A stretch of DNA of 64,000 nt from Planctomicrobium piriforme (GCF_900113665.1 NZ_FOQD01000001.1:615889-679888), one strand, 5' to 3'. Counted from the first letter of the stretch, positions 34,705 through 44,827 are shown. A program made the numbers and translations. The notes: generated by a model not told the origin, from the letters alone.

Positions 34705-34812
34705 GAAAGGCTGCCTCCGAAGGAACGCGGGTTGACGTTTGCATGCCCATGCTGCTTGACGCGACATGGGCATGGCACCCATCTCGAAGCGTCATTTGAC
34801 AATGCCTCCCCG
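34705..34812. repeat. Direct repeat, right copy, around nuclease-like gene
   Basis: Same as 33892-33999 apart from about eight substitutions. Right after it, 34821-34845 repeats the 25-base tail (TTGAAGCGTCATCTGACAAT followed by GCCAC) almost exactly as in the left copy. Confidence 0.85.
34741..34776. repeat. REP-like hairpin E
   Basis: Identical to element D over all 36 bases, inside the right direct repeat. Confidence 0.8.
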
Positions 34813-34858
34813 CCACCCAATTGAAGCGTCATCTGACAATGCCACTCTGCCCGAAACG

Positions 34859-35815
34859 TCAAATGAGAGTCTCGGGAGGTCCTGAAGAGTTGCGATGTCG
34901 AAAGGCGAATCGCAGCCTCCAGAGCTTTACTGCAGCAACCGTTCCAAAAATAAGGAAAACGGCGGCTATAGAATAGCTGATCCACCGTGCGCCATCACTA
35001 GCTGCTTCAGTGAGCCCAATTAACGGTCGCTCAAGTAGTCCAGATTTGCGAATGACAAATGGATTACCGTCTTTGTCAAAGCTAATTTCATCGCCTCCCA
35101 AAATTCGATCAGAGTTTGGGAGAAAGGCAGCAAGAAAAGTGGCGGAGCCTATCGTATATCCAGGGTTGGCTTTGACAAAGACACCCAGCCAAGCAAAAAA
35201 GCGATCCTTGTCATTTTGAATGATTGCAAGAAGACCCTTACGTTGCGGCGGAGGAAGTGAAGCGAGGTTGTCGATGTGCCTCGCGACAGCAACTGCCTGT
35301 TCATTGGATAGCGCTGAGCACAGCGCGACACCATCGTCACCCCAACCGCGAACGAATCGAACGCCAACACCTGGTTGTAGGATCTCGGCGCGAATCGCAC
35401 TTGCCCCGAATTTGACCGTGGCTTCAGCAAGTTCTTGTCCTTGCTTTCCTGCAGCGAGCCTCGAAATTCCAATAGATATCTGATCTGCAGGAAGGTCGTC
35501 TAATGCTTTCAGTATTGGTACGATGTCTGGAGAGTTATCCATGGCGCGAATTACATCTGGGCCGTATTTCGTGGTCAATACAGAGAGGCGTTCAAGTGCG
35601 ACCTCTCCTCCTTCGTTGACAACACGTGCAGAAACTCGTTCGACCAATTCTTCGCCAACCTCCTTTGAAAGCTTCTCTGCACCTGTTTGAGTTACCTCTT
35701 TGGAGAAAAACTTGACTATCGCTTTAAATAGCGGCGTGGCAGGCGCTGCATATGCCGAACTTCCATTGAAAAGCAAAGCTACAACGAAGACAAGTGCGAT
35801 TTGTTGTAATGTCAT
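34859..35815 (-). CDS. Hypothetical exported protein with C-terminal TM
   Basis: 318 residues, signal peptide about 1-24 (LVFVVALLFNGSSAYA-AP). The middle is helical, with a repeated pattern of acidic/amphipathic helices (EKLSKEVGEELVERVSARVV, LERLSVLTTKYGPDVIRAM). A transmembrane helix is near the C-terminus (about 282-303, WISYSIAAVFLIFGTVAAVKLW) with a basic end on the inside. The start overlaps the stop of the upstream gene by 4 bp (ATGA), so translation is probably coupled. The base composition is visibly more AT-rich than that of neighbouring genes. No family recognised. Confidence 0.75.
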   Translation of the reverse strand: MTLQQIALVFVVALLFNGSSAYAAPATPLFKAIVKFFSKEVTQTGAEKLSKEVGEELVERVSARVVNEGGEVALERLSVLTTKYGPDVIRAMDNSPDIVPILKALDDLPADQISIGISRLAAGKQGQELAEATVKFGASAIRAEILQPGVGVRFVRGWGDDGVALCSALSNEQAVAVARHIDNLASLPPPQRKGLLAIIQNDKDRFFAWLGVFVKANPGYTIGSATFLAAFLPNSDRILGGDEISFDKDGNPFVIRKSGLLERPLIGLTEAASDGARWISYSIAAVFLIFGTVAAVKLWRLRFAFRHRNSSGPPETLI

Positions 35816-36891
35816 TTTGTGTTAGCCTGAACGATCTTGTTTTTCAGAATATCCTGACAGGAATGATTAATCGTTTTGCATGTGGAATCCAGAGCGCCCT
35901 TCAGGCCGTGCAGGTTATCTGTTCCCAAAATTACGGCTTTTTCAGCTTCGTTAATCATCTTGTCGAGATCCGCGCAGATCTTGTCGTGGAAGCTCTTCGT
36001 CATCCACCAGTCAATGACAACGCCGACAAGTAGTCCGCCTGCCAATCCGACCACTGTGCCAACTGGGCCGGCGGCTGATCCTCCGCCACCGCCAGCCGCA
36101 GCCCCGCCGACGGTGGCCCCACCTGCGGCACCTGAAGCGGCTATCACCATTGCTCCCAGGCGAGTTCCGATAGCAGCTAGAAGTTGCTCAGCTGCGAATC
36201 CACCAGCAGTGCTGGTGATTTCAATAATCACCGCGTTCTGGACATTGTCGACAGCAAAATCTGCCGAGTACGACTTCAGTGAGGCATCTTGGTCGGCAAC
36301 AAATTCTTCGACGTCGATTGTTGGAAGATCAGGCAAGTCTGAAAGCGATACCGCAGCTTTGATGTCTGCGATTAATTTCGCCCGATTTACATTGATGTCG
36401 TCACGGAACAGATCGAGCACCTCTGTTAGTTCTTTCTGTAGTGATTCATCGGAGAAAATGTGTTTCTCAAGTTTTGCCTCGATCATTTGTTGAACAGCTT
36501 GGCGACGATACCACCAATCTGACGGCACCTTCCAAATGACACTCGCCCGAGTTGACCAACTTGTGATGTCATTAAAGAATGGTTCAATACCCATTCTTGA
36601 TCGCTCGAAGATAGCTTTCGTGTGAGCAAGGCACCGCTCAGCAGCCTCTTGGTTTGAGTTGTTCGACGCGGCGATTAGAGGGTCAACATTGGCTTGATAG
36701 AAAGCTAGCAGCTTCTGATGGCGAGAATGAGAATTTTTTTCGGGCTCAACGTCGGGTGGCAGTTCGGCTACTTTTGGCGGCGTTAACGGTTTTGTCGTGA
36801 TGTAAATGAGAATGCCAATACACAAGGCGAGCATGGCTGCCCAAAAGACGATTTTTTCAATTTCCCCTTCTCGGTTACGACATAGATTCAT
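35812..36891 (-). CDS. Hypothetical membrane protein with glycine-zipper segment
   Basis: 359 residues from the ATG at 36891, where an N-terminal anchor begins (IEKIVFWAAMLALCIGILIYI). Residues about 35-225 are helical and rich in charged residues. Residues about 228-292 are a long Ala/Gly-rich hydrophobic zone with GAAGGATVGGAAAGGGGG and GTVVGLAGGLLVGVVIDWW, a glycine-zipper pattern typical of membrane-inserting proteins. The last ~60 residues are polar with three Cys. It is the first gene of a two-gene operon with 34859-35815. Function unknown; a membrane-perturbing or channel-like role is conceivable only. Confidence 0.75.
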   Translation of the reverse strand: MNLCRNREGEIEKIVFWAAMLALCIGILIYITTKPLTPPKVAELPPDVEPEKNSHSRHQKLLAFYQANVDPLIAASNNSNQEAAERCLAHTKAIFERSRMGIEPFFNDITSWSTRASVIWKVPSDWWYRRQAVQQMIEAKLEKHIFSDESLQKELTEVLDLFRDDINVNRAKLIADIKAAVSLSDLPDLPTIDVEEFVADQDASLKSYSADFAVDNVQNAVIIEITSTAGGFAAEQLLAAIGTRLGAMVIAASGAAGGATVGGAAAGGGGGSAAGPVGTVVGLAGGLLVGVVIDWWMTKSFHDKICADLDKMINEAEKAVILGTDNLHGLKGALDSTCKTINHSCQDILKNKIVQANTK

Positions 36892-36972
36892 ATTGGCCCT
36901 CAGTTCCGTTTTCCCGATTCTCTGTGCGCGTAGTTTAGTTGGTTGGCCGCGATCCTGGCTTTTCAACAGTGA

Positions 36973-38151
36973 TCAAGTTCCTTCCGAGGCAGTGTACTTT
37001 GTCTCCCTCACCAGCGCCGACGTGAACCCCACCAGGTTCTTCTGGTCCCGTCGCACCTGTTTCAGCACGTCCATTCGGCCGGCTTGTTCGCAGAGTTCGT
37101 CGAACGAGATGCTCACGTCTTCGCTCAGGTTCGTCAGGTGTTTCGCTGCCACGTCGACGGCTTCGCTGAGGCGGTCGGCGCGGACCAGGAGGTCGACCAG
37201 GACGTAGGCGAACAGCGGCTTGTCCTGTTCGTCTGGCTCGTTGTCGAGTTGCGTGCGGAAGTACTTCAGGCCGGCGTCGACGTTGCGGTTGAGCAGGACG
37301 TCGAAGAAGGCGAGGTGCGCCGGGTAGAAGTCGCCGAAGGGGGGCTCGCCGCCGTATTGCAGTGACGGTTCGAGCTTCGACCCGTAGATCGCCAACTGTC
37401 GGGCGAGGTCGAGTTCGTCGGCGGGGGCGGCGATCGAGCGAGCGAAGCGGACGATCGAACTCAGGTGGGACACGTCGACGTGGTAGTTCCCCCCTTCGAA
37501 CAGCCAGTCGCGGCCGGCGATCAGCTTTTCGAGCGACAGGCCGGGGGGGAGCATCGGCATCCGTTTTTCGACGTGGCGCTGCACCGATTCGGTCAGTTCG
37601 TCGTAGAGCGCGCGGACCATCACCTGCGCGGTGCGGCTGCGTTGTTCGGCGGTGAGCTGCGGGAAGACCTGATCGAGAGCCGTGATCGTGCTGCAGGTGC
37701 CGTGTCCCCGGAGCATCATTTTCAGCCCCTTCTCCGGGTGGACCCCTTCGTACAGAGCCAGTCGGGTGAGCTGTTCGAGCTGCTGGTAGTCGTCCAGGGA
37801 GTTCGGCAGAGCCTCGAGAGCGGCGGCCACTTTCTCCGGTTCCCGGATCGCCTTGAGGTACATCCAGGCGCTCAAAATGTCCCCCTGAGCGAGGAATCCC
37901 TCGCCGGCCTCACGGGCAGCGACGACGTACGCCGCCTCGACTTCTTTGCGGAGCGGTTCCGGCACGTCCTGCAGGGACGAGGGCCGCAAGAGCGGCAGAT
38001 TGAGCTGCTGTTTCTTCTGTAACATTCTGGCATCAAACAGGTTGTGCCATTCTTTCTGTTCGCGGAGGGCGGCGGTCAGGCGCTCGAACGCCGCATCGGC
38101 CCCTTCCCGGGAAAATGCCTGTTCGATCTCTTCAAAAGGAGTTGGGGGCAT
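36973..38151 (-). CDS. Hypothetical helical-repeat protein
   Basis: 392 residues from the ATG at 38151 (MPPTPFEEIEQAFSREGADAAFERL); the frame extends 67 codons further upstream through repeat-like sequence, which is not credible protein. The whole chain is helical with TPR-like or ARM-like pairs (AYVVAAREAGEGFLAQGDILSAWMYLKAI, FAYVLVDLLVRADRLSEAVDVAAKHL). One motif-like region, MMLRGHGTCSTITALDQ, has no known meaning. It is recognised only as a conserved-looking cytoplasmic protein of planctomycetes. The gene is divergent from rpsA and lies upstream of the two-gene membrane module on the same strand. Confidence 0.7.
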   Translation of the reverse strand: MPPTPFEEIEQAFSREGADAAFERLTAALREQKEWHNLFDARMLQKKQQLNLPLLRPSSLQDVPEPLRKEVEAAYVVAAREAGEGFLAQGDILSAWMYLKAIREPEKVAAALEALPNSLDDYQQLEQLTRLALYEGVHPEKGLKMMLRGHGTCSTITALDQVFPQLTAEQRSRTAQVMVRALYDELTESVQRHVEKRMPMLPPGLSLEKLIAGRDWLFEGGNYHVDVSHLSSIVRFARSIAAPADELDLARQLAIYGSKLEPSLQYGGEPPFGDFYPAHLAFFDVLLNRNVDAGLKYFRTQLDNEPDEQDKPLFAYVLVDLLVRADRLSEAVDVAAKHLTNLSEDVSISFDELCEQAGRMDVLKQVRRDQKNLVGFTSALVRETKYTASEGT

Positions 38152-38528
38152 GTTTTTGCCGATGTTAGAACAGGATTGATCGTCAGATTCGTCAAAATTG
38201 GCCGTCGCCAGCGAATTGAATTGTCCCGGACGCCGGGTCAACTGTGCATGCAAGGGACTCGAATTCAAGGGAGTCGGTTGGTTTGGGTGAAGAGCGTCCG
38301 GGACAATGCCCGGGCTCCTGTGCCCATTATGAAGACAACCGACTGGCATCAAAAGCCAACGATCTGATACAGTCCGCGATTCGTTTTACGGTCCTGCGTG
38401 GACAGGGTTTCCGGTGTTCGGAGACCCGCGTGGGGGCGTAGGCTCTAACCCGGCTGTTTGTCATTTGGTTCCGCTTCAGGGGCCACTGCGTGGGCGAACG
38501 GTCGTGAGAAGGTTGGGAAAAAGGTTTT
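38152..38528. other. Divergent intergenic region upstream of rpsA with 13-bp inverted repeat
   Basis: ATTGTCCCGGACG (38220-38232) and CGTCCGGGACAAT (38295-38307) are a perfect 13-bp inverted repeat 62 bp apart, followed by GCCCGGGC. The region must contain the rpsA promoter; no confident -35/-10 is visible. The repeat could be an operator or another intergenic repeat. Confidence 0.55.
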
Positions 38529-40340
<1,812 letters not shown>

Positions 40341-40377
40341 GCAGATTCCAACTGCTTGTTTGATAACCTGATTTTGC

Positions 40378-40414
40378 ATTCAGCCCCGGGTGAGACCTTC
40401 ACCCGGGGCTGAAT
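40378..40414 (+). terminator. Strong hairpin after rpsA
   Basis: ATTCAGCCCCGGGTGA (40378-40393) and TCACCCGGGGCTGAAT (40399-40414) pair over 16 bp with a 5-nt loop. The T-tract is weak on the plus strand (TCTTTGG), but position 38 bp after the stop codon fits transcript termination. Confidence 0.8.
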
Positions 40415-40456
40415 CTTTGGTAGACCCCATCTGGGAGCTGTCAGCCAAAGAAAGAG

Positions 40457-42055
40457 ATGGACGTCTTGCGATTCACCAGCCGAAGACCGGGTCAGGCCAA
40501 ATCCATTCCGCAATCCGGACTGTATGGCTTCGGCCTTCGCCGGCCGGTTCTCTTTGCGGGCTTCGTGTTGTGTGCCCTGCTCTCGCAAGTCGCGCTGGCT
40601 GTCGTGCCGGGGGGGACGATTTCGGTACGGTGCGACCCGCAGGTGCAGACCGCGCCGTATACCGGTCGGGTATATCTTTTCTTCTCGGAGCCGCGCGGAG
40701 CGCAGACTGGCGAGGAACCTCGCCATGGTCCAAGCTGGTTCGACCCCCAGCCGTTTCTCAGCCGCGACGTGACGAACTGGCAGCCGGGCGAAGCGGTCAC
40801 GTTCTCACTGAGCGATCCCGCCGTGCGACGGTTTCCTGCCGAACTGACTCCCGAGATGCTGCAAGGACGGCAACTGCAAGCCGTCGTCCGGTTCAATCCG
40901 CATGTGCCTGAGATTGGGACCGGGCCTGGCAACGGTTACAGCGCGGTCGCGGCGCTGAAGGACTCAGGGCCGGTTGAGCTGGTTGTGAACTCGCTCGTGC
41001 CTGAGCAAGCCTTTCCCGAGAACCAATGGACCAAACTGCTTCGCATCCGCTCCGACAAGCTGAGCCGGTTCCATGATCGGGATGTCTATCTGCAGGGGGC
41101 GGTCACGTTGCCGGCGAGTTACTACAAAGAGCCGCAGCGACGTTATCCGGTCATCATCGAAGTCCCTGGTTTTGGGGGGGATCACCTGCATCGCGTCCGC
41201 AGCGAACCGGTGAAGGAATCCAATTCACACGGGGTCGAGTTCATTCGAGTGATGCTTGATCCCAAGTGCGGGCTGGGGCATCACGTCTTCGCGAACTCGG
41301 CAAACAATGGACCTTACGGCGATGCCCTGGTGGAAGAGTTTTTGCCGGCGCTCAATTCCCAGTTTCGCACCACGGGAACTCCGGAAGGTCGATTCCTAAC
41401 CGGGCATTCCTCCGGCGGCTGGAGTTCGCTCTGGCTGCAGGTGAACTACCCCGAACAGTTTGCCGGTACCTGGAGTACCGCACCTGATCCGGTCGATTTC
41501 CGTGACTTCCAGCAGATCGATCTGTATCGCTCTGGTGAAAACATGTTTACGGACCCGAAGGGGGGCCGTCGACCGCTTGCCCGCATGCGCGGAGAGCCGA
41601 TTGTGTTCTACGACACGTTTTCACAGATGGAAGATGTGCTGGGAGATGGCGGTCAGCTTCGCAGTTTTGAAGCGGTGTTCAGCCGCCGCGGTGCAGATGG
41701 ACAGCCAGTTCAGCTCTGGGATCGCCTGACCGGAAAGATCGACCCGGCGGTTGCCGAGAGCTGGCAGCCGTACGACATCCGTTTGCAGCTCGAAAAGAAT
41801 TGGCCCGCCCTTGGACCGAAGCTACAAGGAAAGCTGCACGTTTATATGGGGACCGAGGATACCTTTTATCTGGAAGGGGCAACGCGGCTATTAAAAGAGT
41901 CGCTCGCGCGAATGGGAAGCGATGCCCATGTGGAACTGATTCCAGGTCGTAACCATATGAATCTATTCGCCGACGGCCTGCACGGGCGGATCGAAAACGA
42001 AATGGCCGCGAAATTCCAGTCGCCAGCCGATCACAACTTGCAGAACCTGAAGTGA
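40457..42055 (+). CDS. Secreted esterase (putative esterase D/feruloyl-type)
   Basis: 532 residues. A basic leader is followed by a hydrophobic segment (about residues 30-50, FAGFVLCALLSQVALAV), a signal peptide. An N-terminal beta-rich module (residues 55-210) precedes the alpha/beta hydrolase domain (RRYPVIIEVPGFGGDH, FLTGHSSGGWSSLW). The nucleophile Ser is in GHSSGG, and the His is probably in GRNHMNLFADG. This matches the esterase PF00756 group (esterase D-like). The substrate is unknown. It follows rpsA with its own likely promoter after the terminator. Confidence 0.85.
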   Translation: MDVLRFTSRRPGQAKSIPQSGLYGFGLRRPVLFAGFVLCALLSQVALAVVPGGTISVRCDPQVQTAPYTGRVYLFFSEPRGAQTGEEPRHGPSWFDPQPFLSRDVTNWQPGEAVTFSLSDPAVRRFPAELTPEMLQGRQLQAVVRFNPHVPEIGTGPGNGYSAVAALKDSGPVELVVNSLVPEQAFPENQWTKLLRIRSDKLSRFHDRDVYLQGAVTLPASYYKEPQRRYPVIIEVPGFGGDHLHRVRSEPVKESNSHGVEFIRVMLDPKCGLGHHVFANSANNGPYGDALVEEFLPALNSQFRTTGTPEGRFLTGHSSGGWSSLWLQVNYPEQFAGTWSTAPDPVDFRDFQQIDLYRSGENMFTDPKGGRRPLARMRGEPIVFYDTFSQMEDVLGDGGQLRSFEAVFSRRGADGQPVQLWDRLTGKIDPAVAESWQPYDIRLQLEKNWPALGPKLQGKLHVYMGTEDTFYLEGATRLLKESLARMGSDAHVELIPGRNHMNLFADGLHGRIENEMAAKFQSPADHNLQNLK

Positions 42056-42070
42056 TCGACGATTGTGGAA

Positions 42071-42164
42071 GAGTCCAGTGACGAGTGTCCAGTGTCCAGT
42101 GCCAGAGATGTGGTCCGCTAAGTTCCTTTCTGGCACTGGACACTCGTCACTGGACACTGGACTC
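42071..42164. repeat. Long inverted repeat of CCAGTGTCCAGTG words
   Basis: The left arm GAGTCCAGTGACGAGTGTCC...AGTGCCAGAG (42071-42106) and the right arm CTGGCACTGGACACTCGTCAC...TGGACACTGGACTC (42130-42164) pair over most of ~33 bp with one shift of a word. It sits between two plus-strand genes, 35 bp before the transaldolase start. Confidence 0.8.
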
Positions 42165-42198
42165 ATACCCCATTCATGGGAATAACAAAGGAAAACAC

Positions 42199-43251
42199 AT
42201 GACGCCGCTCGAATCTCTGGTCGCATCTGGGACGAAACTGTGGCTCGATTCGATCGATCCGGATCTGGTGAAAGAGAACCGGGCGTTCGGCGCCACGGGG
42301 GCGACCTCGAATCCGATCATCATCTCCGACCTCATCAAGACCGGCCGGTTCGATGACATGATTGGCGAATTGGTCCAGAAAGGTCTCAGCGACGAGGCAA
42401 TTGCCTGGGAACTGACCGACCAACTCGTGAAGCGGGCTCAGCAGGTCTTTCTTCCGGTCTGGCAGGAAACCAAAGGGAACAACGGCTACGTCAGCTTCGA
42501 ACTCGATCCGTTGATCGAAGACGTCGATTCGAAAGAGACCACCGCGCAGCGGGCCGCTCGCTACATCGAACTCGGCAAGAAATGGGCCGCCGGACACCAG
42601 AACCGCATGATCAAAGTGCCAGCCACGCCAGGCGGACTGGCCGCGCTGGAAGAACTCGCCGCTGCCGGTGTGACGCTGAACGTCACACTGATCTTCGGCG
42701 AAGACCAGTATCACACGGCGCGCGCTGCAGTCTGGAAGGGAGCGCAGCGCCGGAAAGATCCGAAGACGCTGAAGTCGGTTTACAGCATCTTCGTGAGCCG
42801 CATCGACGTCTACACCGGCAAGCATGTGCCTGACCTGTCGAAAGACGCCCAAGGTCAGGTCGGCATCCTGAACGTCAAACGACTCTGGCAGCAGAACGTC
42901 GAGTTCTGGAAGGACAAAGGCCTGCCGCTGCAGCAGGAAATCATCTTCGCGAGTACCGGCACCAAGCTGCCGGAAGACCCGAAAGACAAGTACGTCGCCG
43001 CGCTCGCTGGCTCGGACATTCAGACCAACCCCCCTGAGACGAACGACGCTGTGCAGAAGCTCGGGCACTCTTACACGCGGATGGTCGACAAGTTCCCGCC
43101 GCAGGCCGTGATGGCCGAGATCGATCAGAAAGTCGATTTCCCAAAAATGGTCGAGACCCTGATGCAGGAAGGGCTGGAAAAATTCGCCAAGCCGCAGAAG
43201 GCCCTGTTGGATCTGATCTCGAAAAAGCGGATGTTGCTGCAACCGCAGTAA
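42199..43251 (+). CDS. tal: Transaldolase
   Basis: 350 residues from the ATG at 42199, behind an AAAGGA ribosome-binding site; the frame continues upstream through the inverted repeat. The Schiff-base Lys is in NRMIKVPATPGG (about residue 141). LDSIDPDLVKENRAFGATGATSNPIIISDL at the N-terminus and GVTLNVTLIFGEDQY are standard. The enzyme transfers dihydroxyacetone units in the pentose phosphate pathway. At about 350 residues it belongs to the longer bacterial type. No tkt or zwf is adjacent. Confidence 0.93.
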   Translation: MTPLESLVASGTKLWLDSIDPDLVKENRAFGATGATSNPIIISDLIKTGRFDDMIGELVQKGLSDEAIAWELTDQLVKRAQQVFLPVWQETKGNNGYVSFELDPLIEDVDSKETTAQRAARYIELGKKWAAGHQNRMIKVPATPGGLAALEELAAAGVTLNVTLIFGEDQYHTARAAVWKGAQRRKDPKTLKSVYSIFVSRIDVYTGKHVPDLSKDAQGQVGILNVKRLWQQNVEFWKDKGLPLQQEIIFASTGTKLPEDPKDKYVAALAGSDIQTNPPETNDAVQKLGHSYTRMVDKFPPQAVMAEIDQKVDFPKMVETLMQEGLEKFAKPQKALLDLISKKRMLLQPQ

Positions 43252-43255
43252 GCGG

Positions 43256-43283
43256 TCAGCAATCAGCTTTCAGCAGTCAGCAA
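43256..43283. repeat. CAGT-word repeat
   Basis: TCAGCAATCAGCTTTCAGCA then GTCAGCAAT between the transaldolase gene and the hairpin at 43282. Confidence 0.5.
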
Positions 43284-43315
43284 TGTCTGGGGCAGTTGAG
43301 ACTGCCTCAGACATT
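43282..43315 (+). terminator. Possible terminator hairpin
   Basis: AATGTCTGGGGCAG (43282-43295) and CTGCCTCAGACATT (43302-43315) pair over 14 bp with one mismatch; the loop is TTGAGA. No T-run follows (TTGAAGG), so termination is uncertain. Confidence 0.55.
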
Positions 43316-43330
43316 TGAAGGCCGATCACC

Positions 43331-43987
43331 ATGCTTCAGGCCACGCTTGCCGGATCTGCGATGACCATTGAGGAACTTGCCGCCAGAGTCGGTGCGGTTC
43401 CGCTCTGGCGTATCCGCACCGATCCTGCGCCTGGGACCGCGACCGAAGAGGACGTGGAGCGCATATGGGCCGTTGAAAAGCAAGCTTGTGAACTCCTCGA
43501 CGGGGTTCTGCTGGAAAAGGCGGCCAGTGAACTAACATCGTTCTTGGGAATTGAGATCGCGCGTCTGCTGGGCAATTGGGTGAGGACTGCTCGCCTGGGA
43601 TGGATTCTCGGCTCGAATGGATTTTTCTGGCTTTCTGAGGGTCGACTCAGAGCCCCTGATGTTTCCTTCATTGGTCGCCATCAATTACCCAATCGCAAGT
43701 TGCCTTCCAAAGGTCACGTTGAGGTTGCTCCCTTGCTGGCCGTCGAGGTATTCAGTCCAGGCAACACAGTCCGGGAACTGGAACAGAAGCGGGCCGAGTT
43801 TTTCGCAGCCGGGACGGAGCTCTTCTGGCTTGTCTATCCCGACCGCCAGGAGATTGAGGTCTCGACCAGTCCGGATTCGCATCGACTGCTTGGTCGCAAC
43901 GACACCCTTGATGGCGGTTCTGTGCTGCCGGGGTTTGCCGTGAAGATCGGCGAGATCTTTGATGCCGCAGAGATGGGCGGGAATTAG
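43331..43987 (+). CDS. Uma2-family (DUF820) putative nuclease
   Basis: 218 residues. The Uma2 core is APLLAVEVFSPGNTVRELEQKRAEFFAAGTELFWLVYPDRQEIEV (about 137-181). The acidic/Glu position is AVEV and the Lys is in ELEQKRAEF, with LPSKGHVEVA and APDVSF upstream as in other members. The fold is PD-(D/E)XK-like. Uma2 proteins are widespread and function is unproven. It is close to the transaldolase but probably not functionally linked. Confidence 0.85.
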   Translation: MLQATLAGSAMTIEELAARVGAVPLWRIRTDPAPGTATEEDVERIWAVEKQACELLDGVLLEKAASELTSFLGIEIARLLGNWVRTARLGWILGSNGFFWLSEGRLRAPDVSFIGRHQLPNRKLPSKGHVEVAPLLAVEVFSPGNTVRELEQKRAEFFAAGTELFWLVYPDRQEIEVSTSPDSHRLLGRNDTLDGGSVLPGFAVKIGEIFDAAEMGGN

Positions 43988-44075
43988 AACAACAGAGCAC
44001 GCCGCGTCAGCAAGTGTATTTTCCTCGCTCCAGTGATGAATTGCACTTTAAAAACTCAATCAGCCAAAGGCGACA

Positions 44076-44702
44076 TTGGTGGAAGCGATTGCTGAGTTGT
44101 TTGCGGCGATCATGCAAGCACTCATAGGACTGTTCGTTGCCCTGATTGAGCTGTGTTTCACTACGATTGATGCGTTGTTCTCATTGGTCTTCGGCTGGGA
44201 GCCACGAAACAAACAGCAGAAAGCCAATACAGACGCACCAGCGCAACCAGGTGCTGCTGAAGAGGTTCAAAAGACGACTTCGGTCCAGTCTTCACAGATC
44301 TGGTCAGCATCCCTCATCATCGTCCCTGCGATCGTCATCTGGATAGTTGGCAGTATTGTCTACAGTGAGATTCAGTCTGCCCGTGAAAAGGCTGCCAAAC
44401 AGCTTGTGAAGTCGACAGCTAGCGAGGTCATCACGAGTCTTGGGCAGGGAGAAGATCCTCCCGTCGGGCCCATGAAGGTCACCGACCCGTGGGGGCAACC
44501 GCTTGAACTGTTTCTCGACAAGACGCTCGTCGGCACGCTGGTTGTCGTTCGCTCCAGTGGCAGAGACCGCAAACCGGGCACCATTGACGACATTCTTGAG
44601 ATCACCGGACATGGCAATTCCGTCGATAAAATCGCGGATCAATTGGGCGATAAAGCAGCAAGAATCATGGGTGAGAAGCTGAAGAATCTCTTTGACAAGT
44701 GA
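44076..44702 (+). CDS. Membrane protein with GspG-like C-terminal domain
   Basis: 208 residues. TTG at 44076 is the probable start, after AAAGG with 5-nt spacing; GTG at 44079 is an alternative. The N-terminus has a long hydrophobic helix (residues 5-40) and a second (about 74-98, SASLIIVPAIVIWIVGSIVY). The C-terminal part has TDPWGQPLELF and RSSGRDRKPGTIDDI, the calcium-loop pattern of the type II secretion major pseudopilin GspG, but with no prepilin processing site. Function unknown. The composition is more AT-rich than in the flanks. Confidence 0.7.
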   Translation: MVEAIAELFAAIMQALIGLFVALIELCFTTIDALFSLVFGWEPRNKQQKANTDAPAQPGAAEEVQKTTSVQSSQIWSASLIIVPAIVIWIVGSIVYSEIQSAREKAAKQLVKSTASEVITSLGQGEDPPVGPMKVTDPWGQPLELFLDKTLVGTLVVVRSSGRDRKPGTIDDILEITGHGNSVDKIADQLGDKAARIMGEKLKNLFDK

Positions 44703-44827
44703 CGTTGCCTTTACTCATTTGCCAATGAACAACCTTGGTCGGAGCGCGAGATGAGTGACTTCGCAGGTGACTTCGCGTAATTTTCGTTCTGCTCGTACTG
44801 TTCCAGTTATCTGCTGATCGGTCTTCC

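Noticed and set aside
33892..34845. CRISPR-like interpretation of the direct repeats
   Set aside because: There are only two full copies 813 bp apart with a gene between, no spacer pattern and no cas genes.
42163..43242. 359-codon minus-strand frame opposite transaldolase
   Set aside because: It is a shadow of a clearly identified gene in high-GC DNA.
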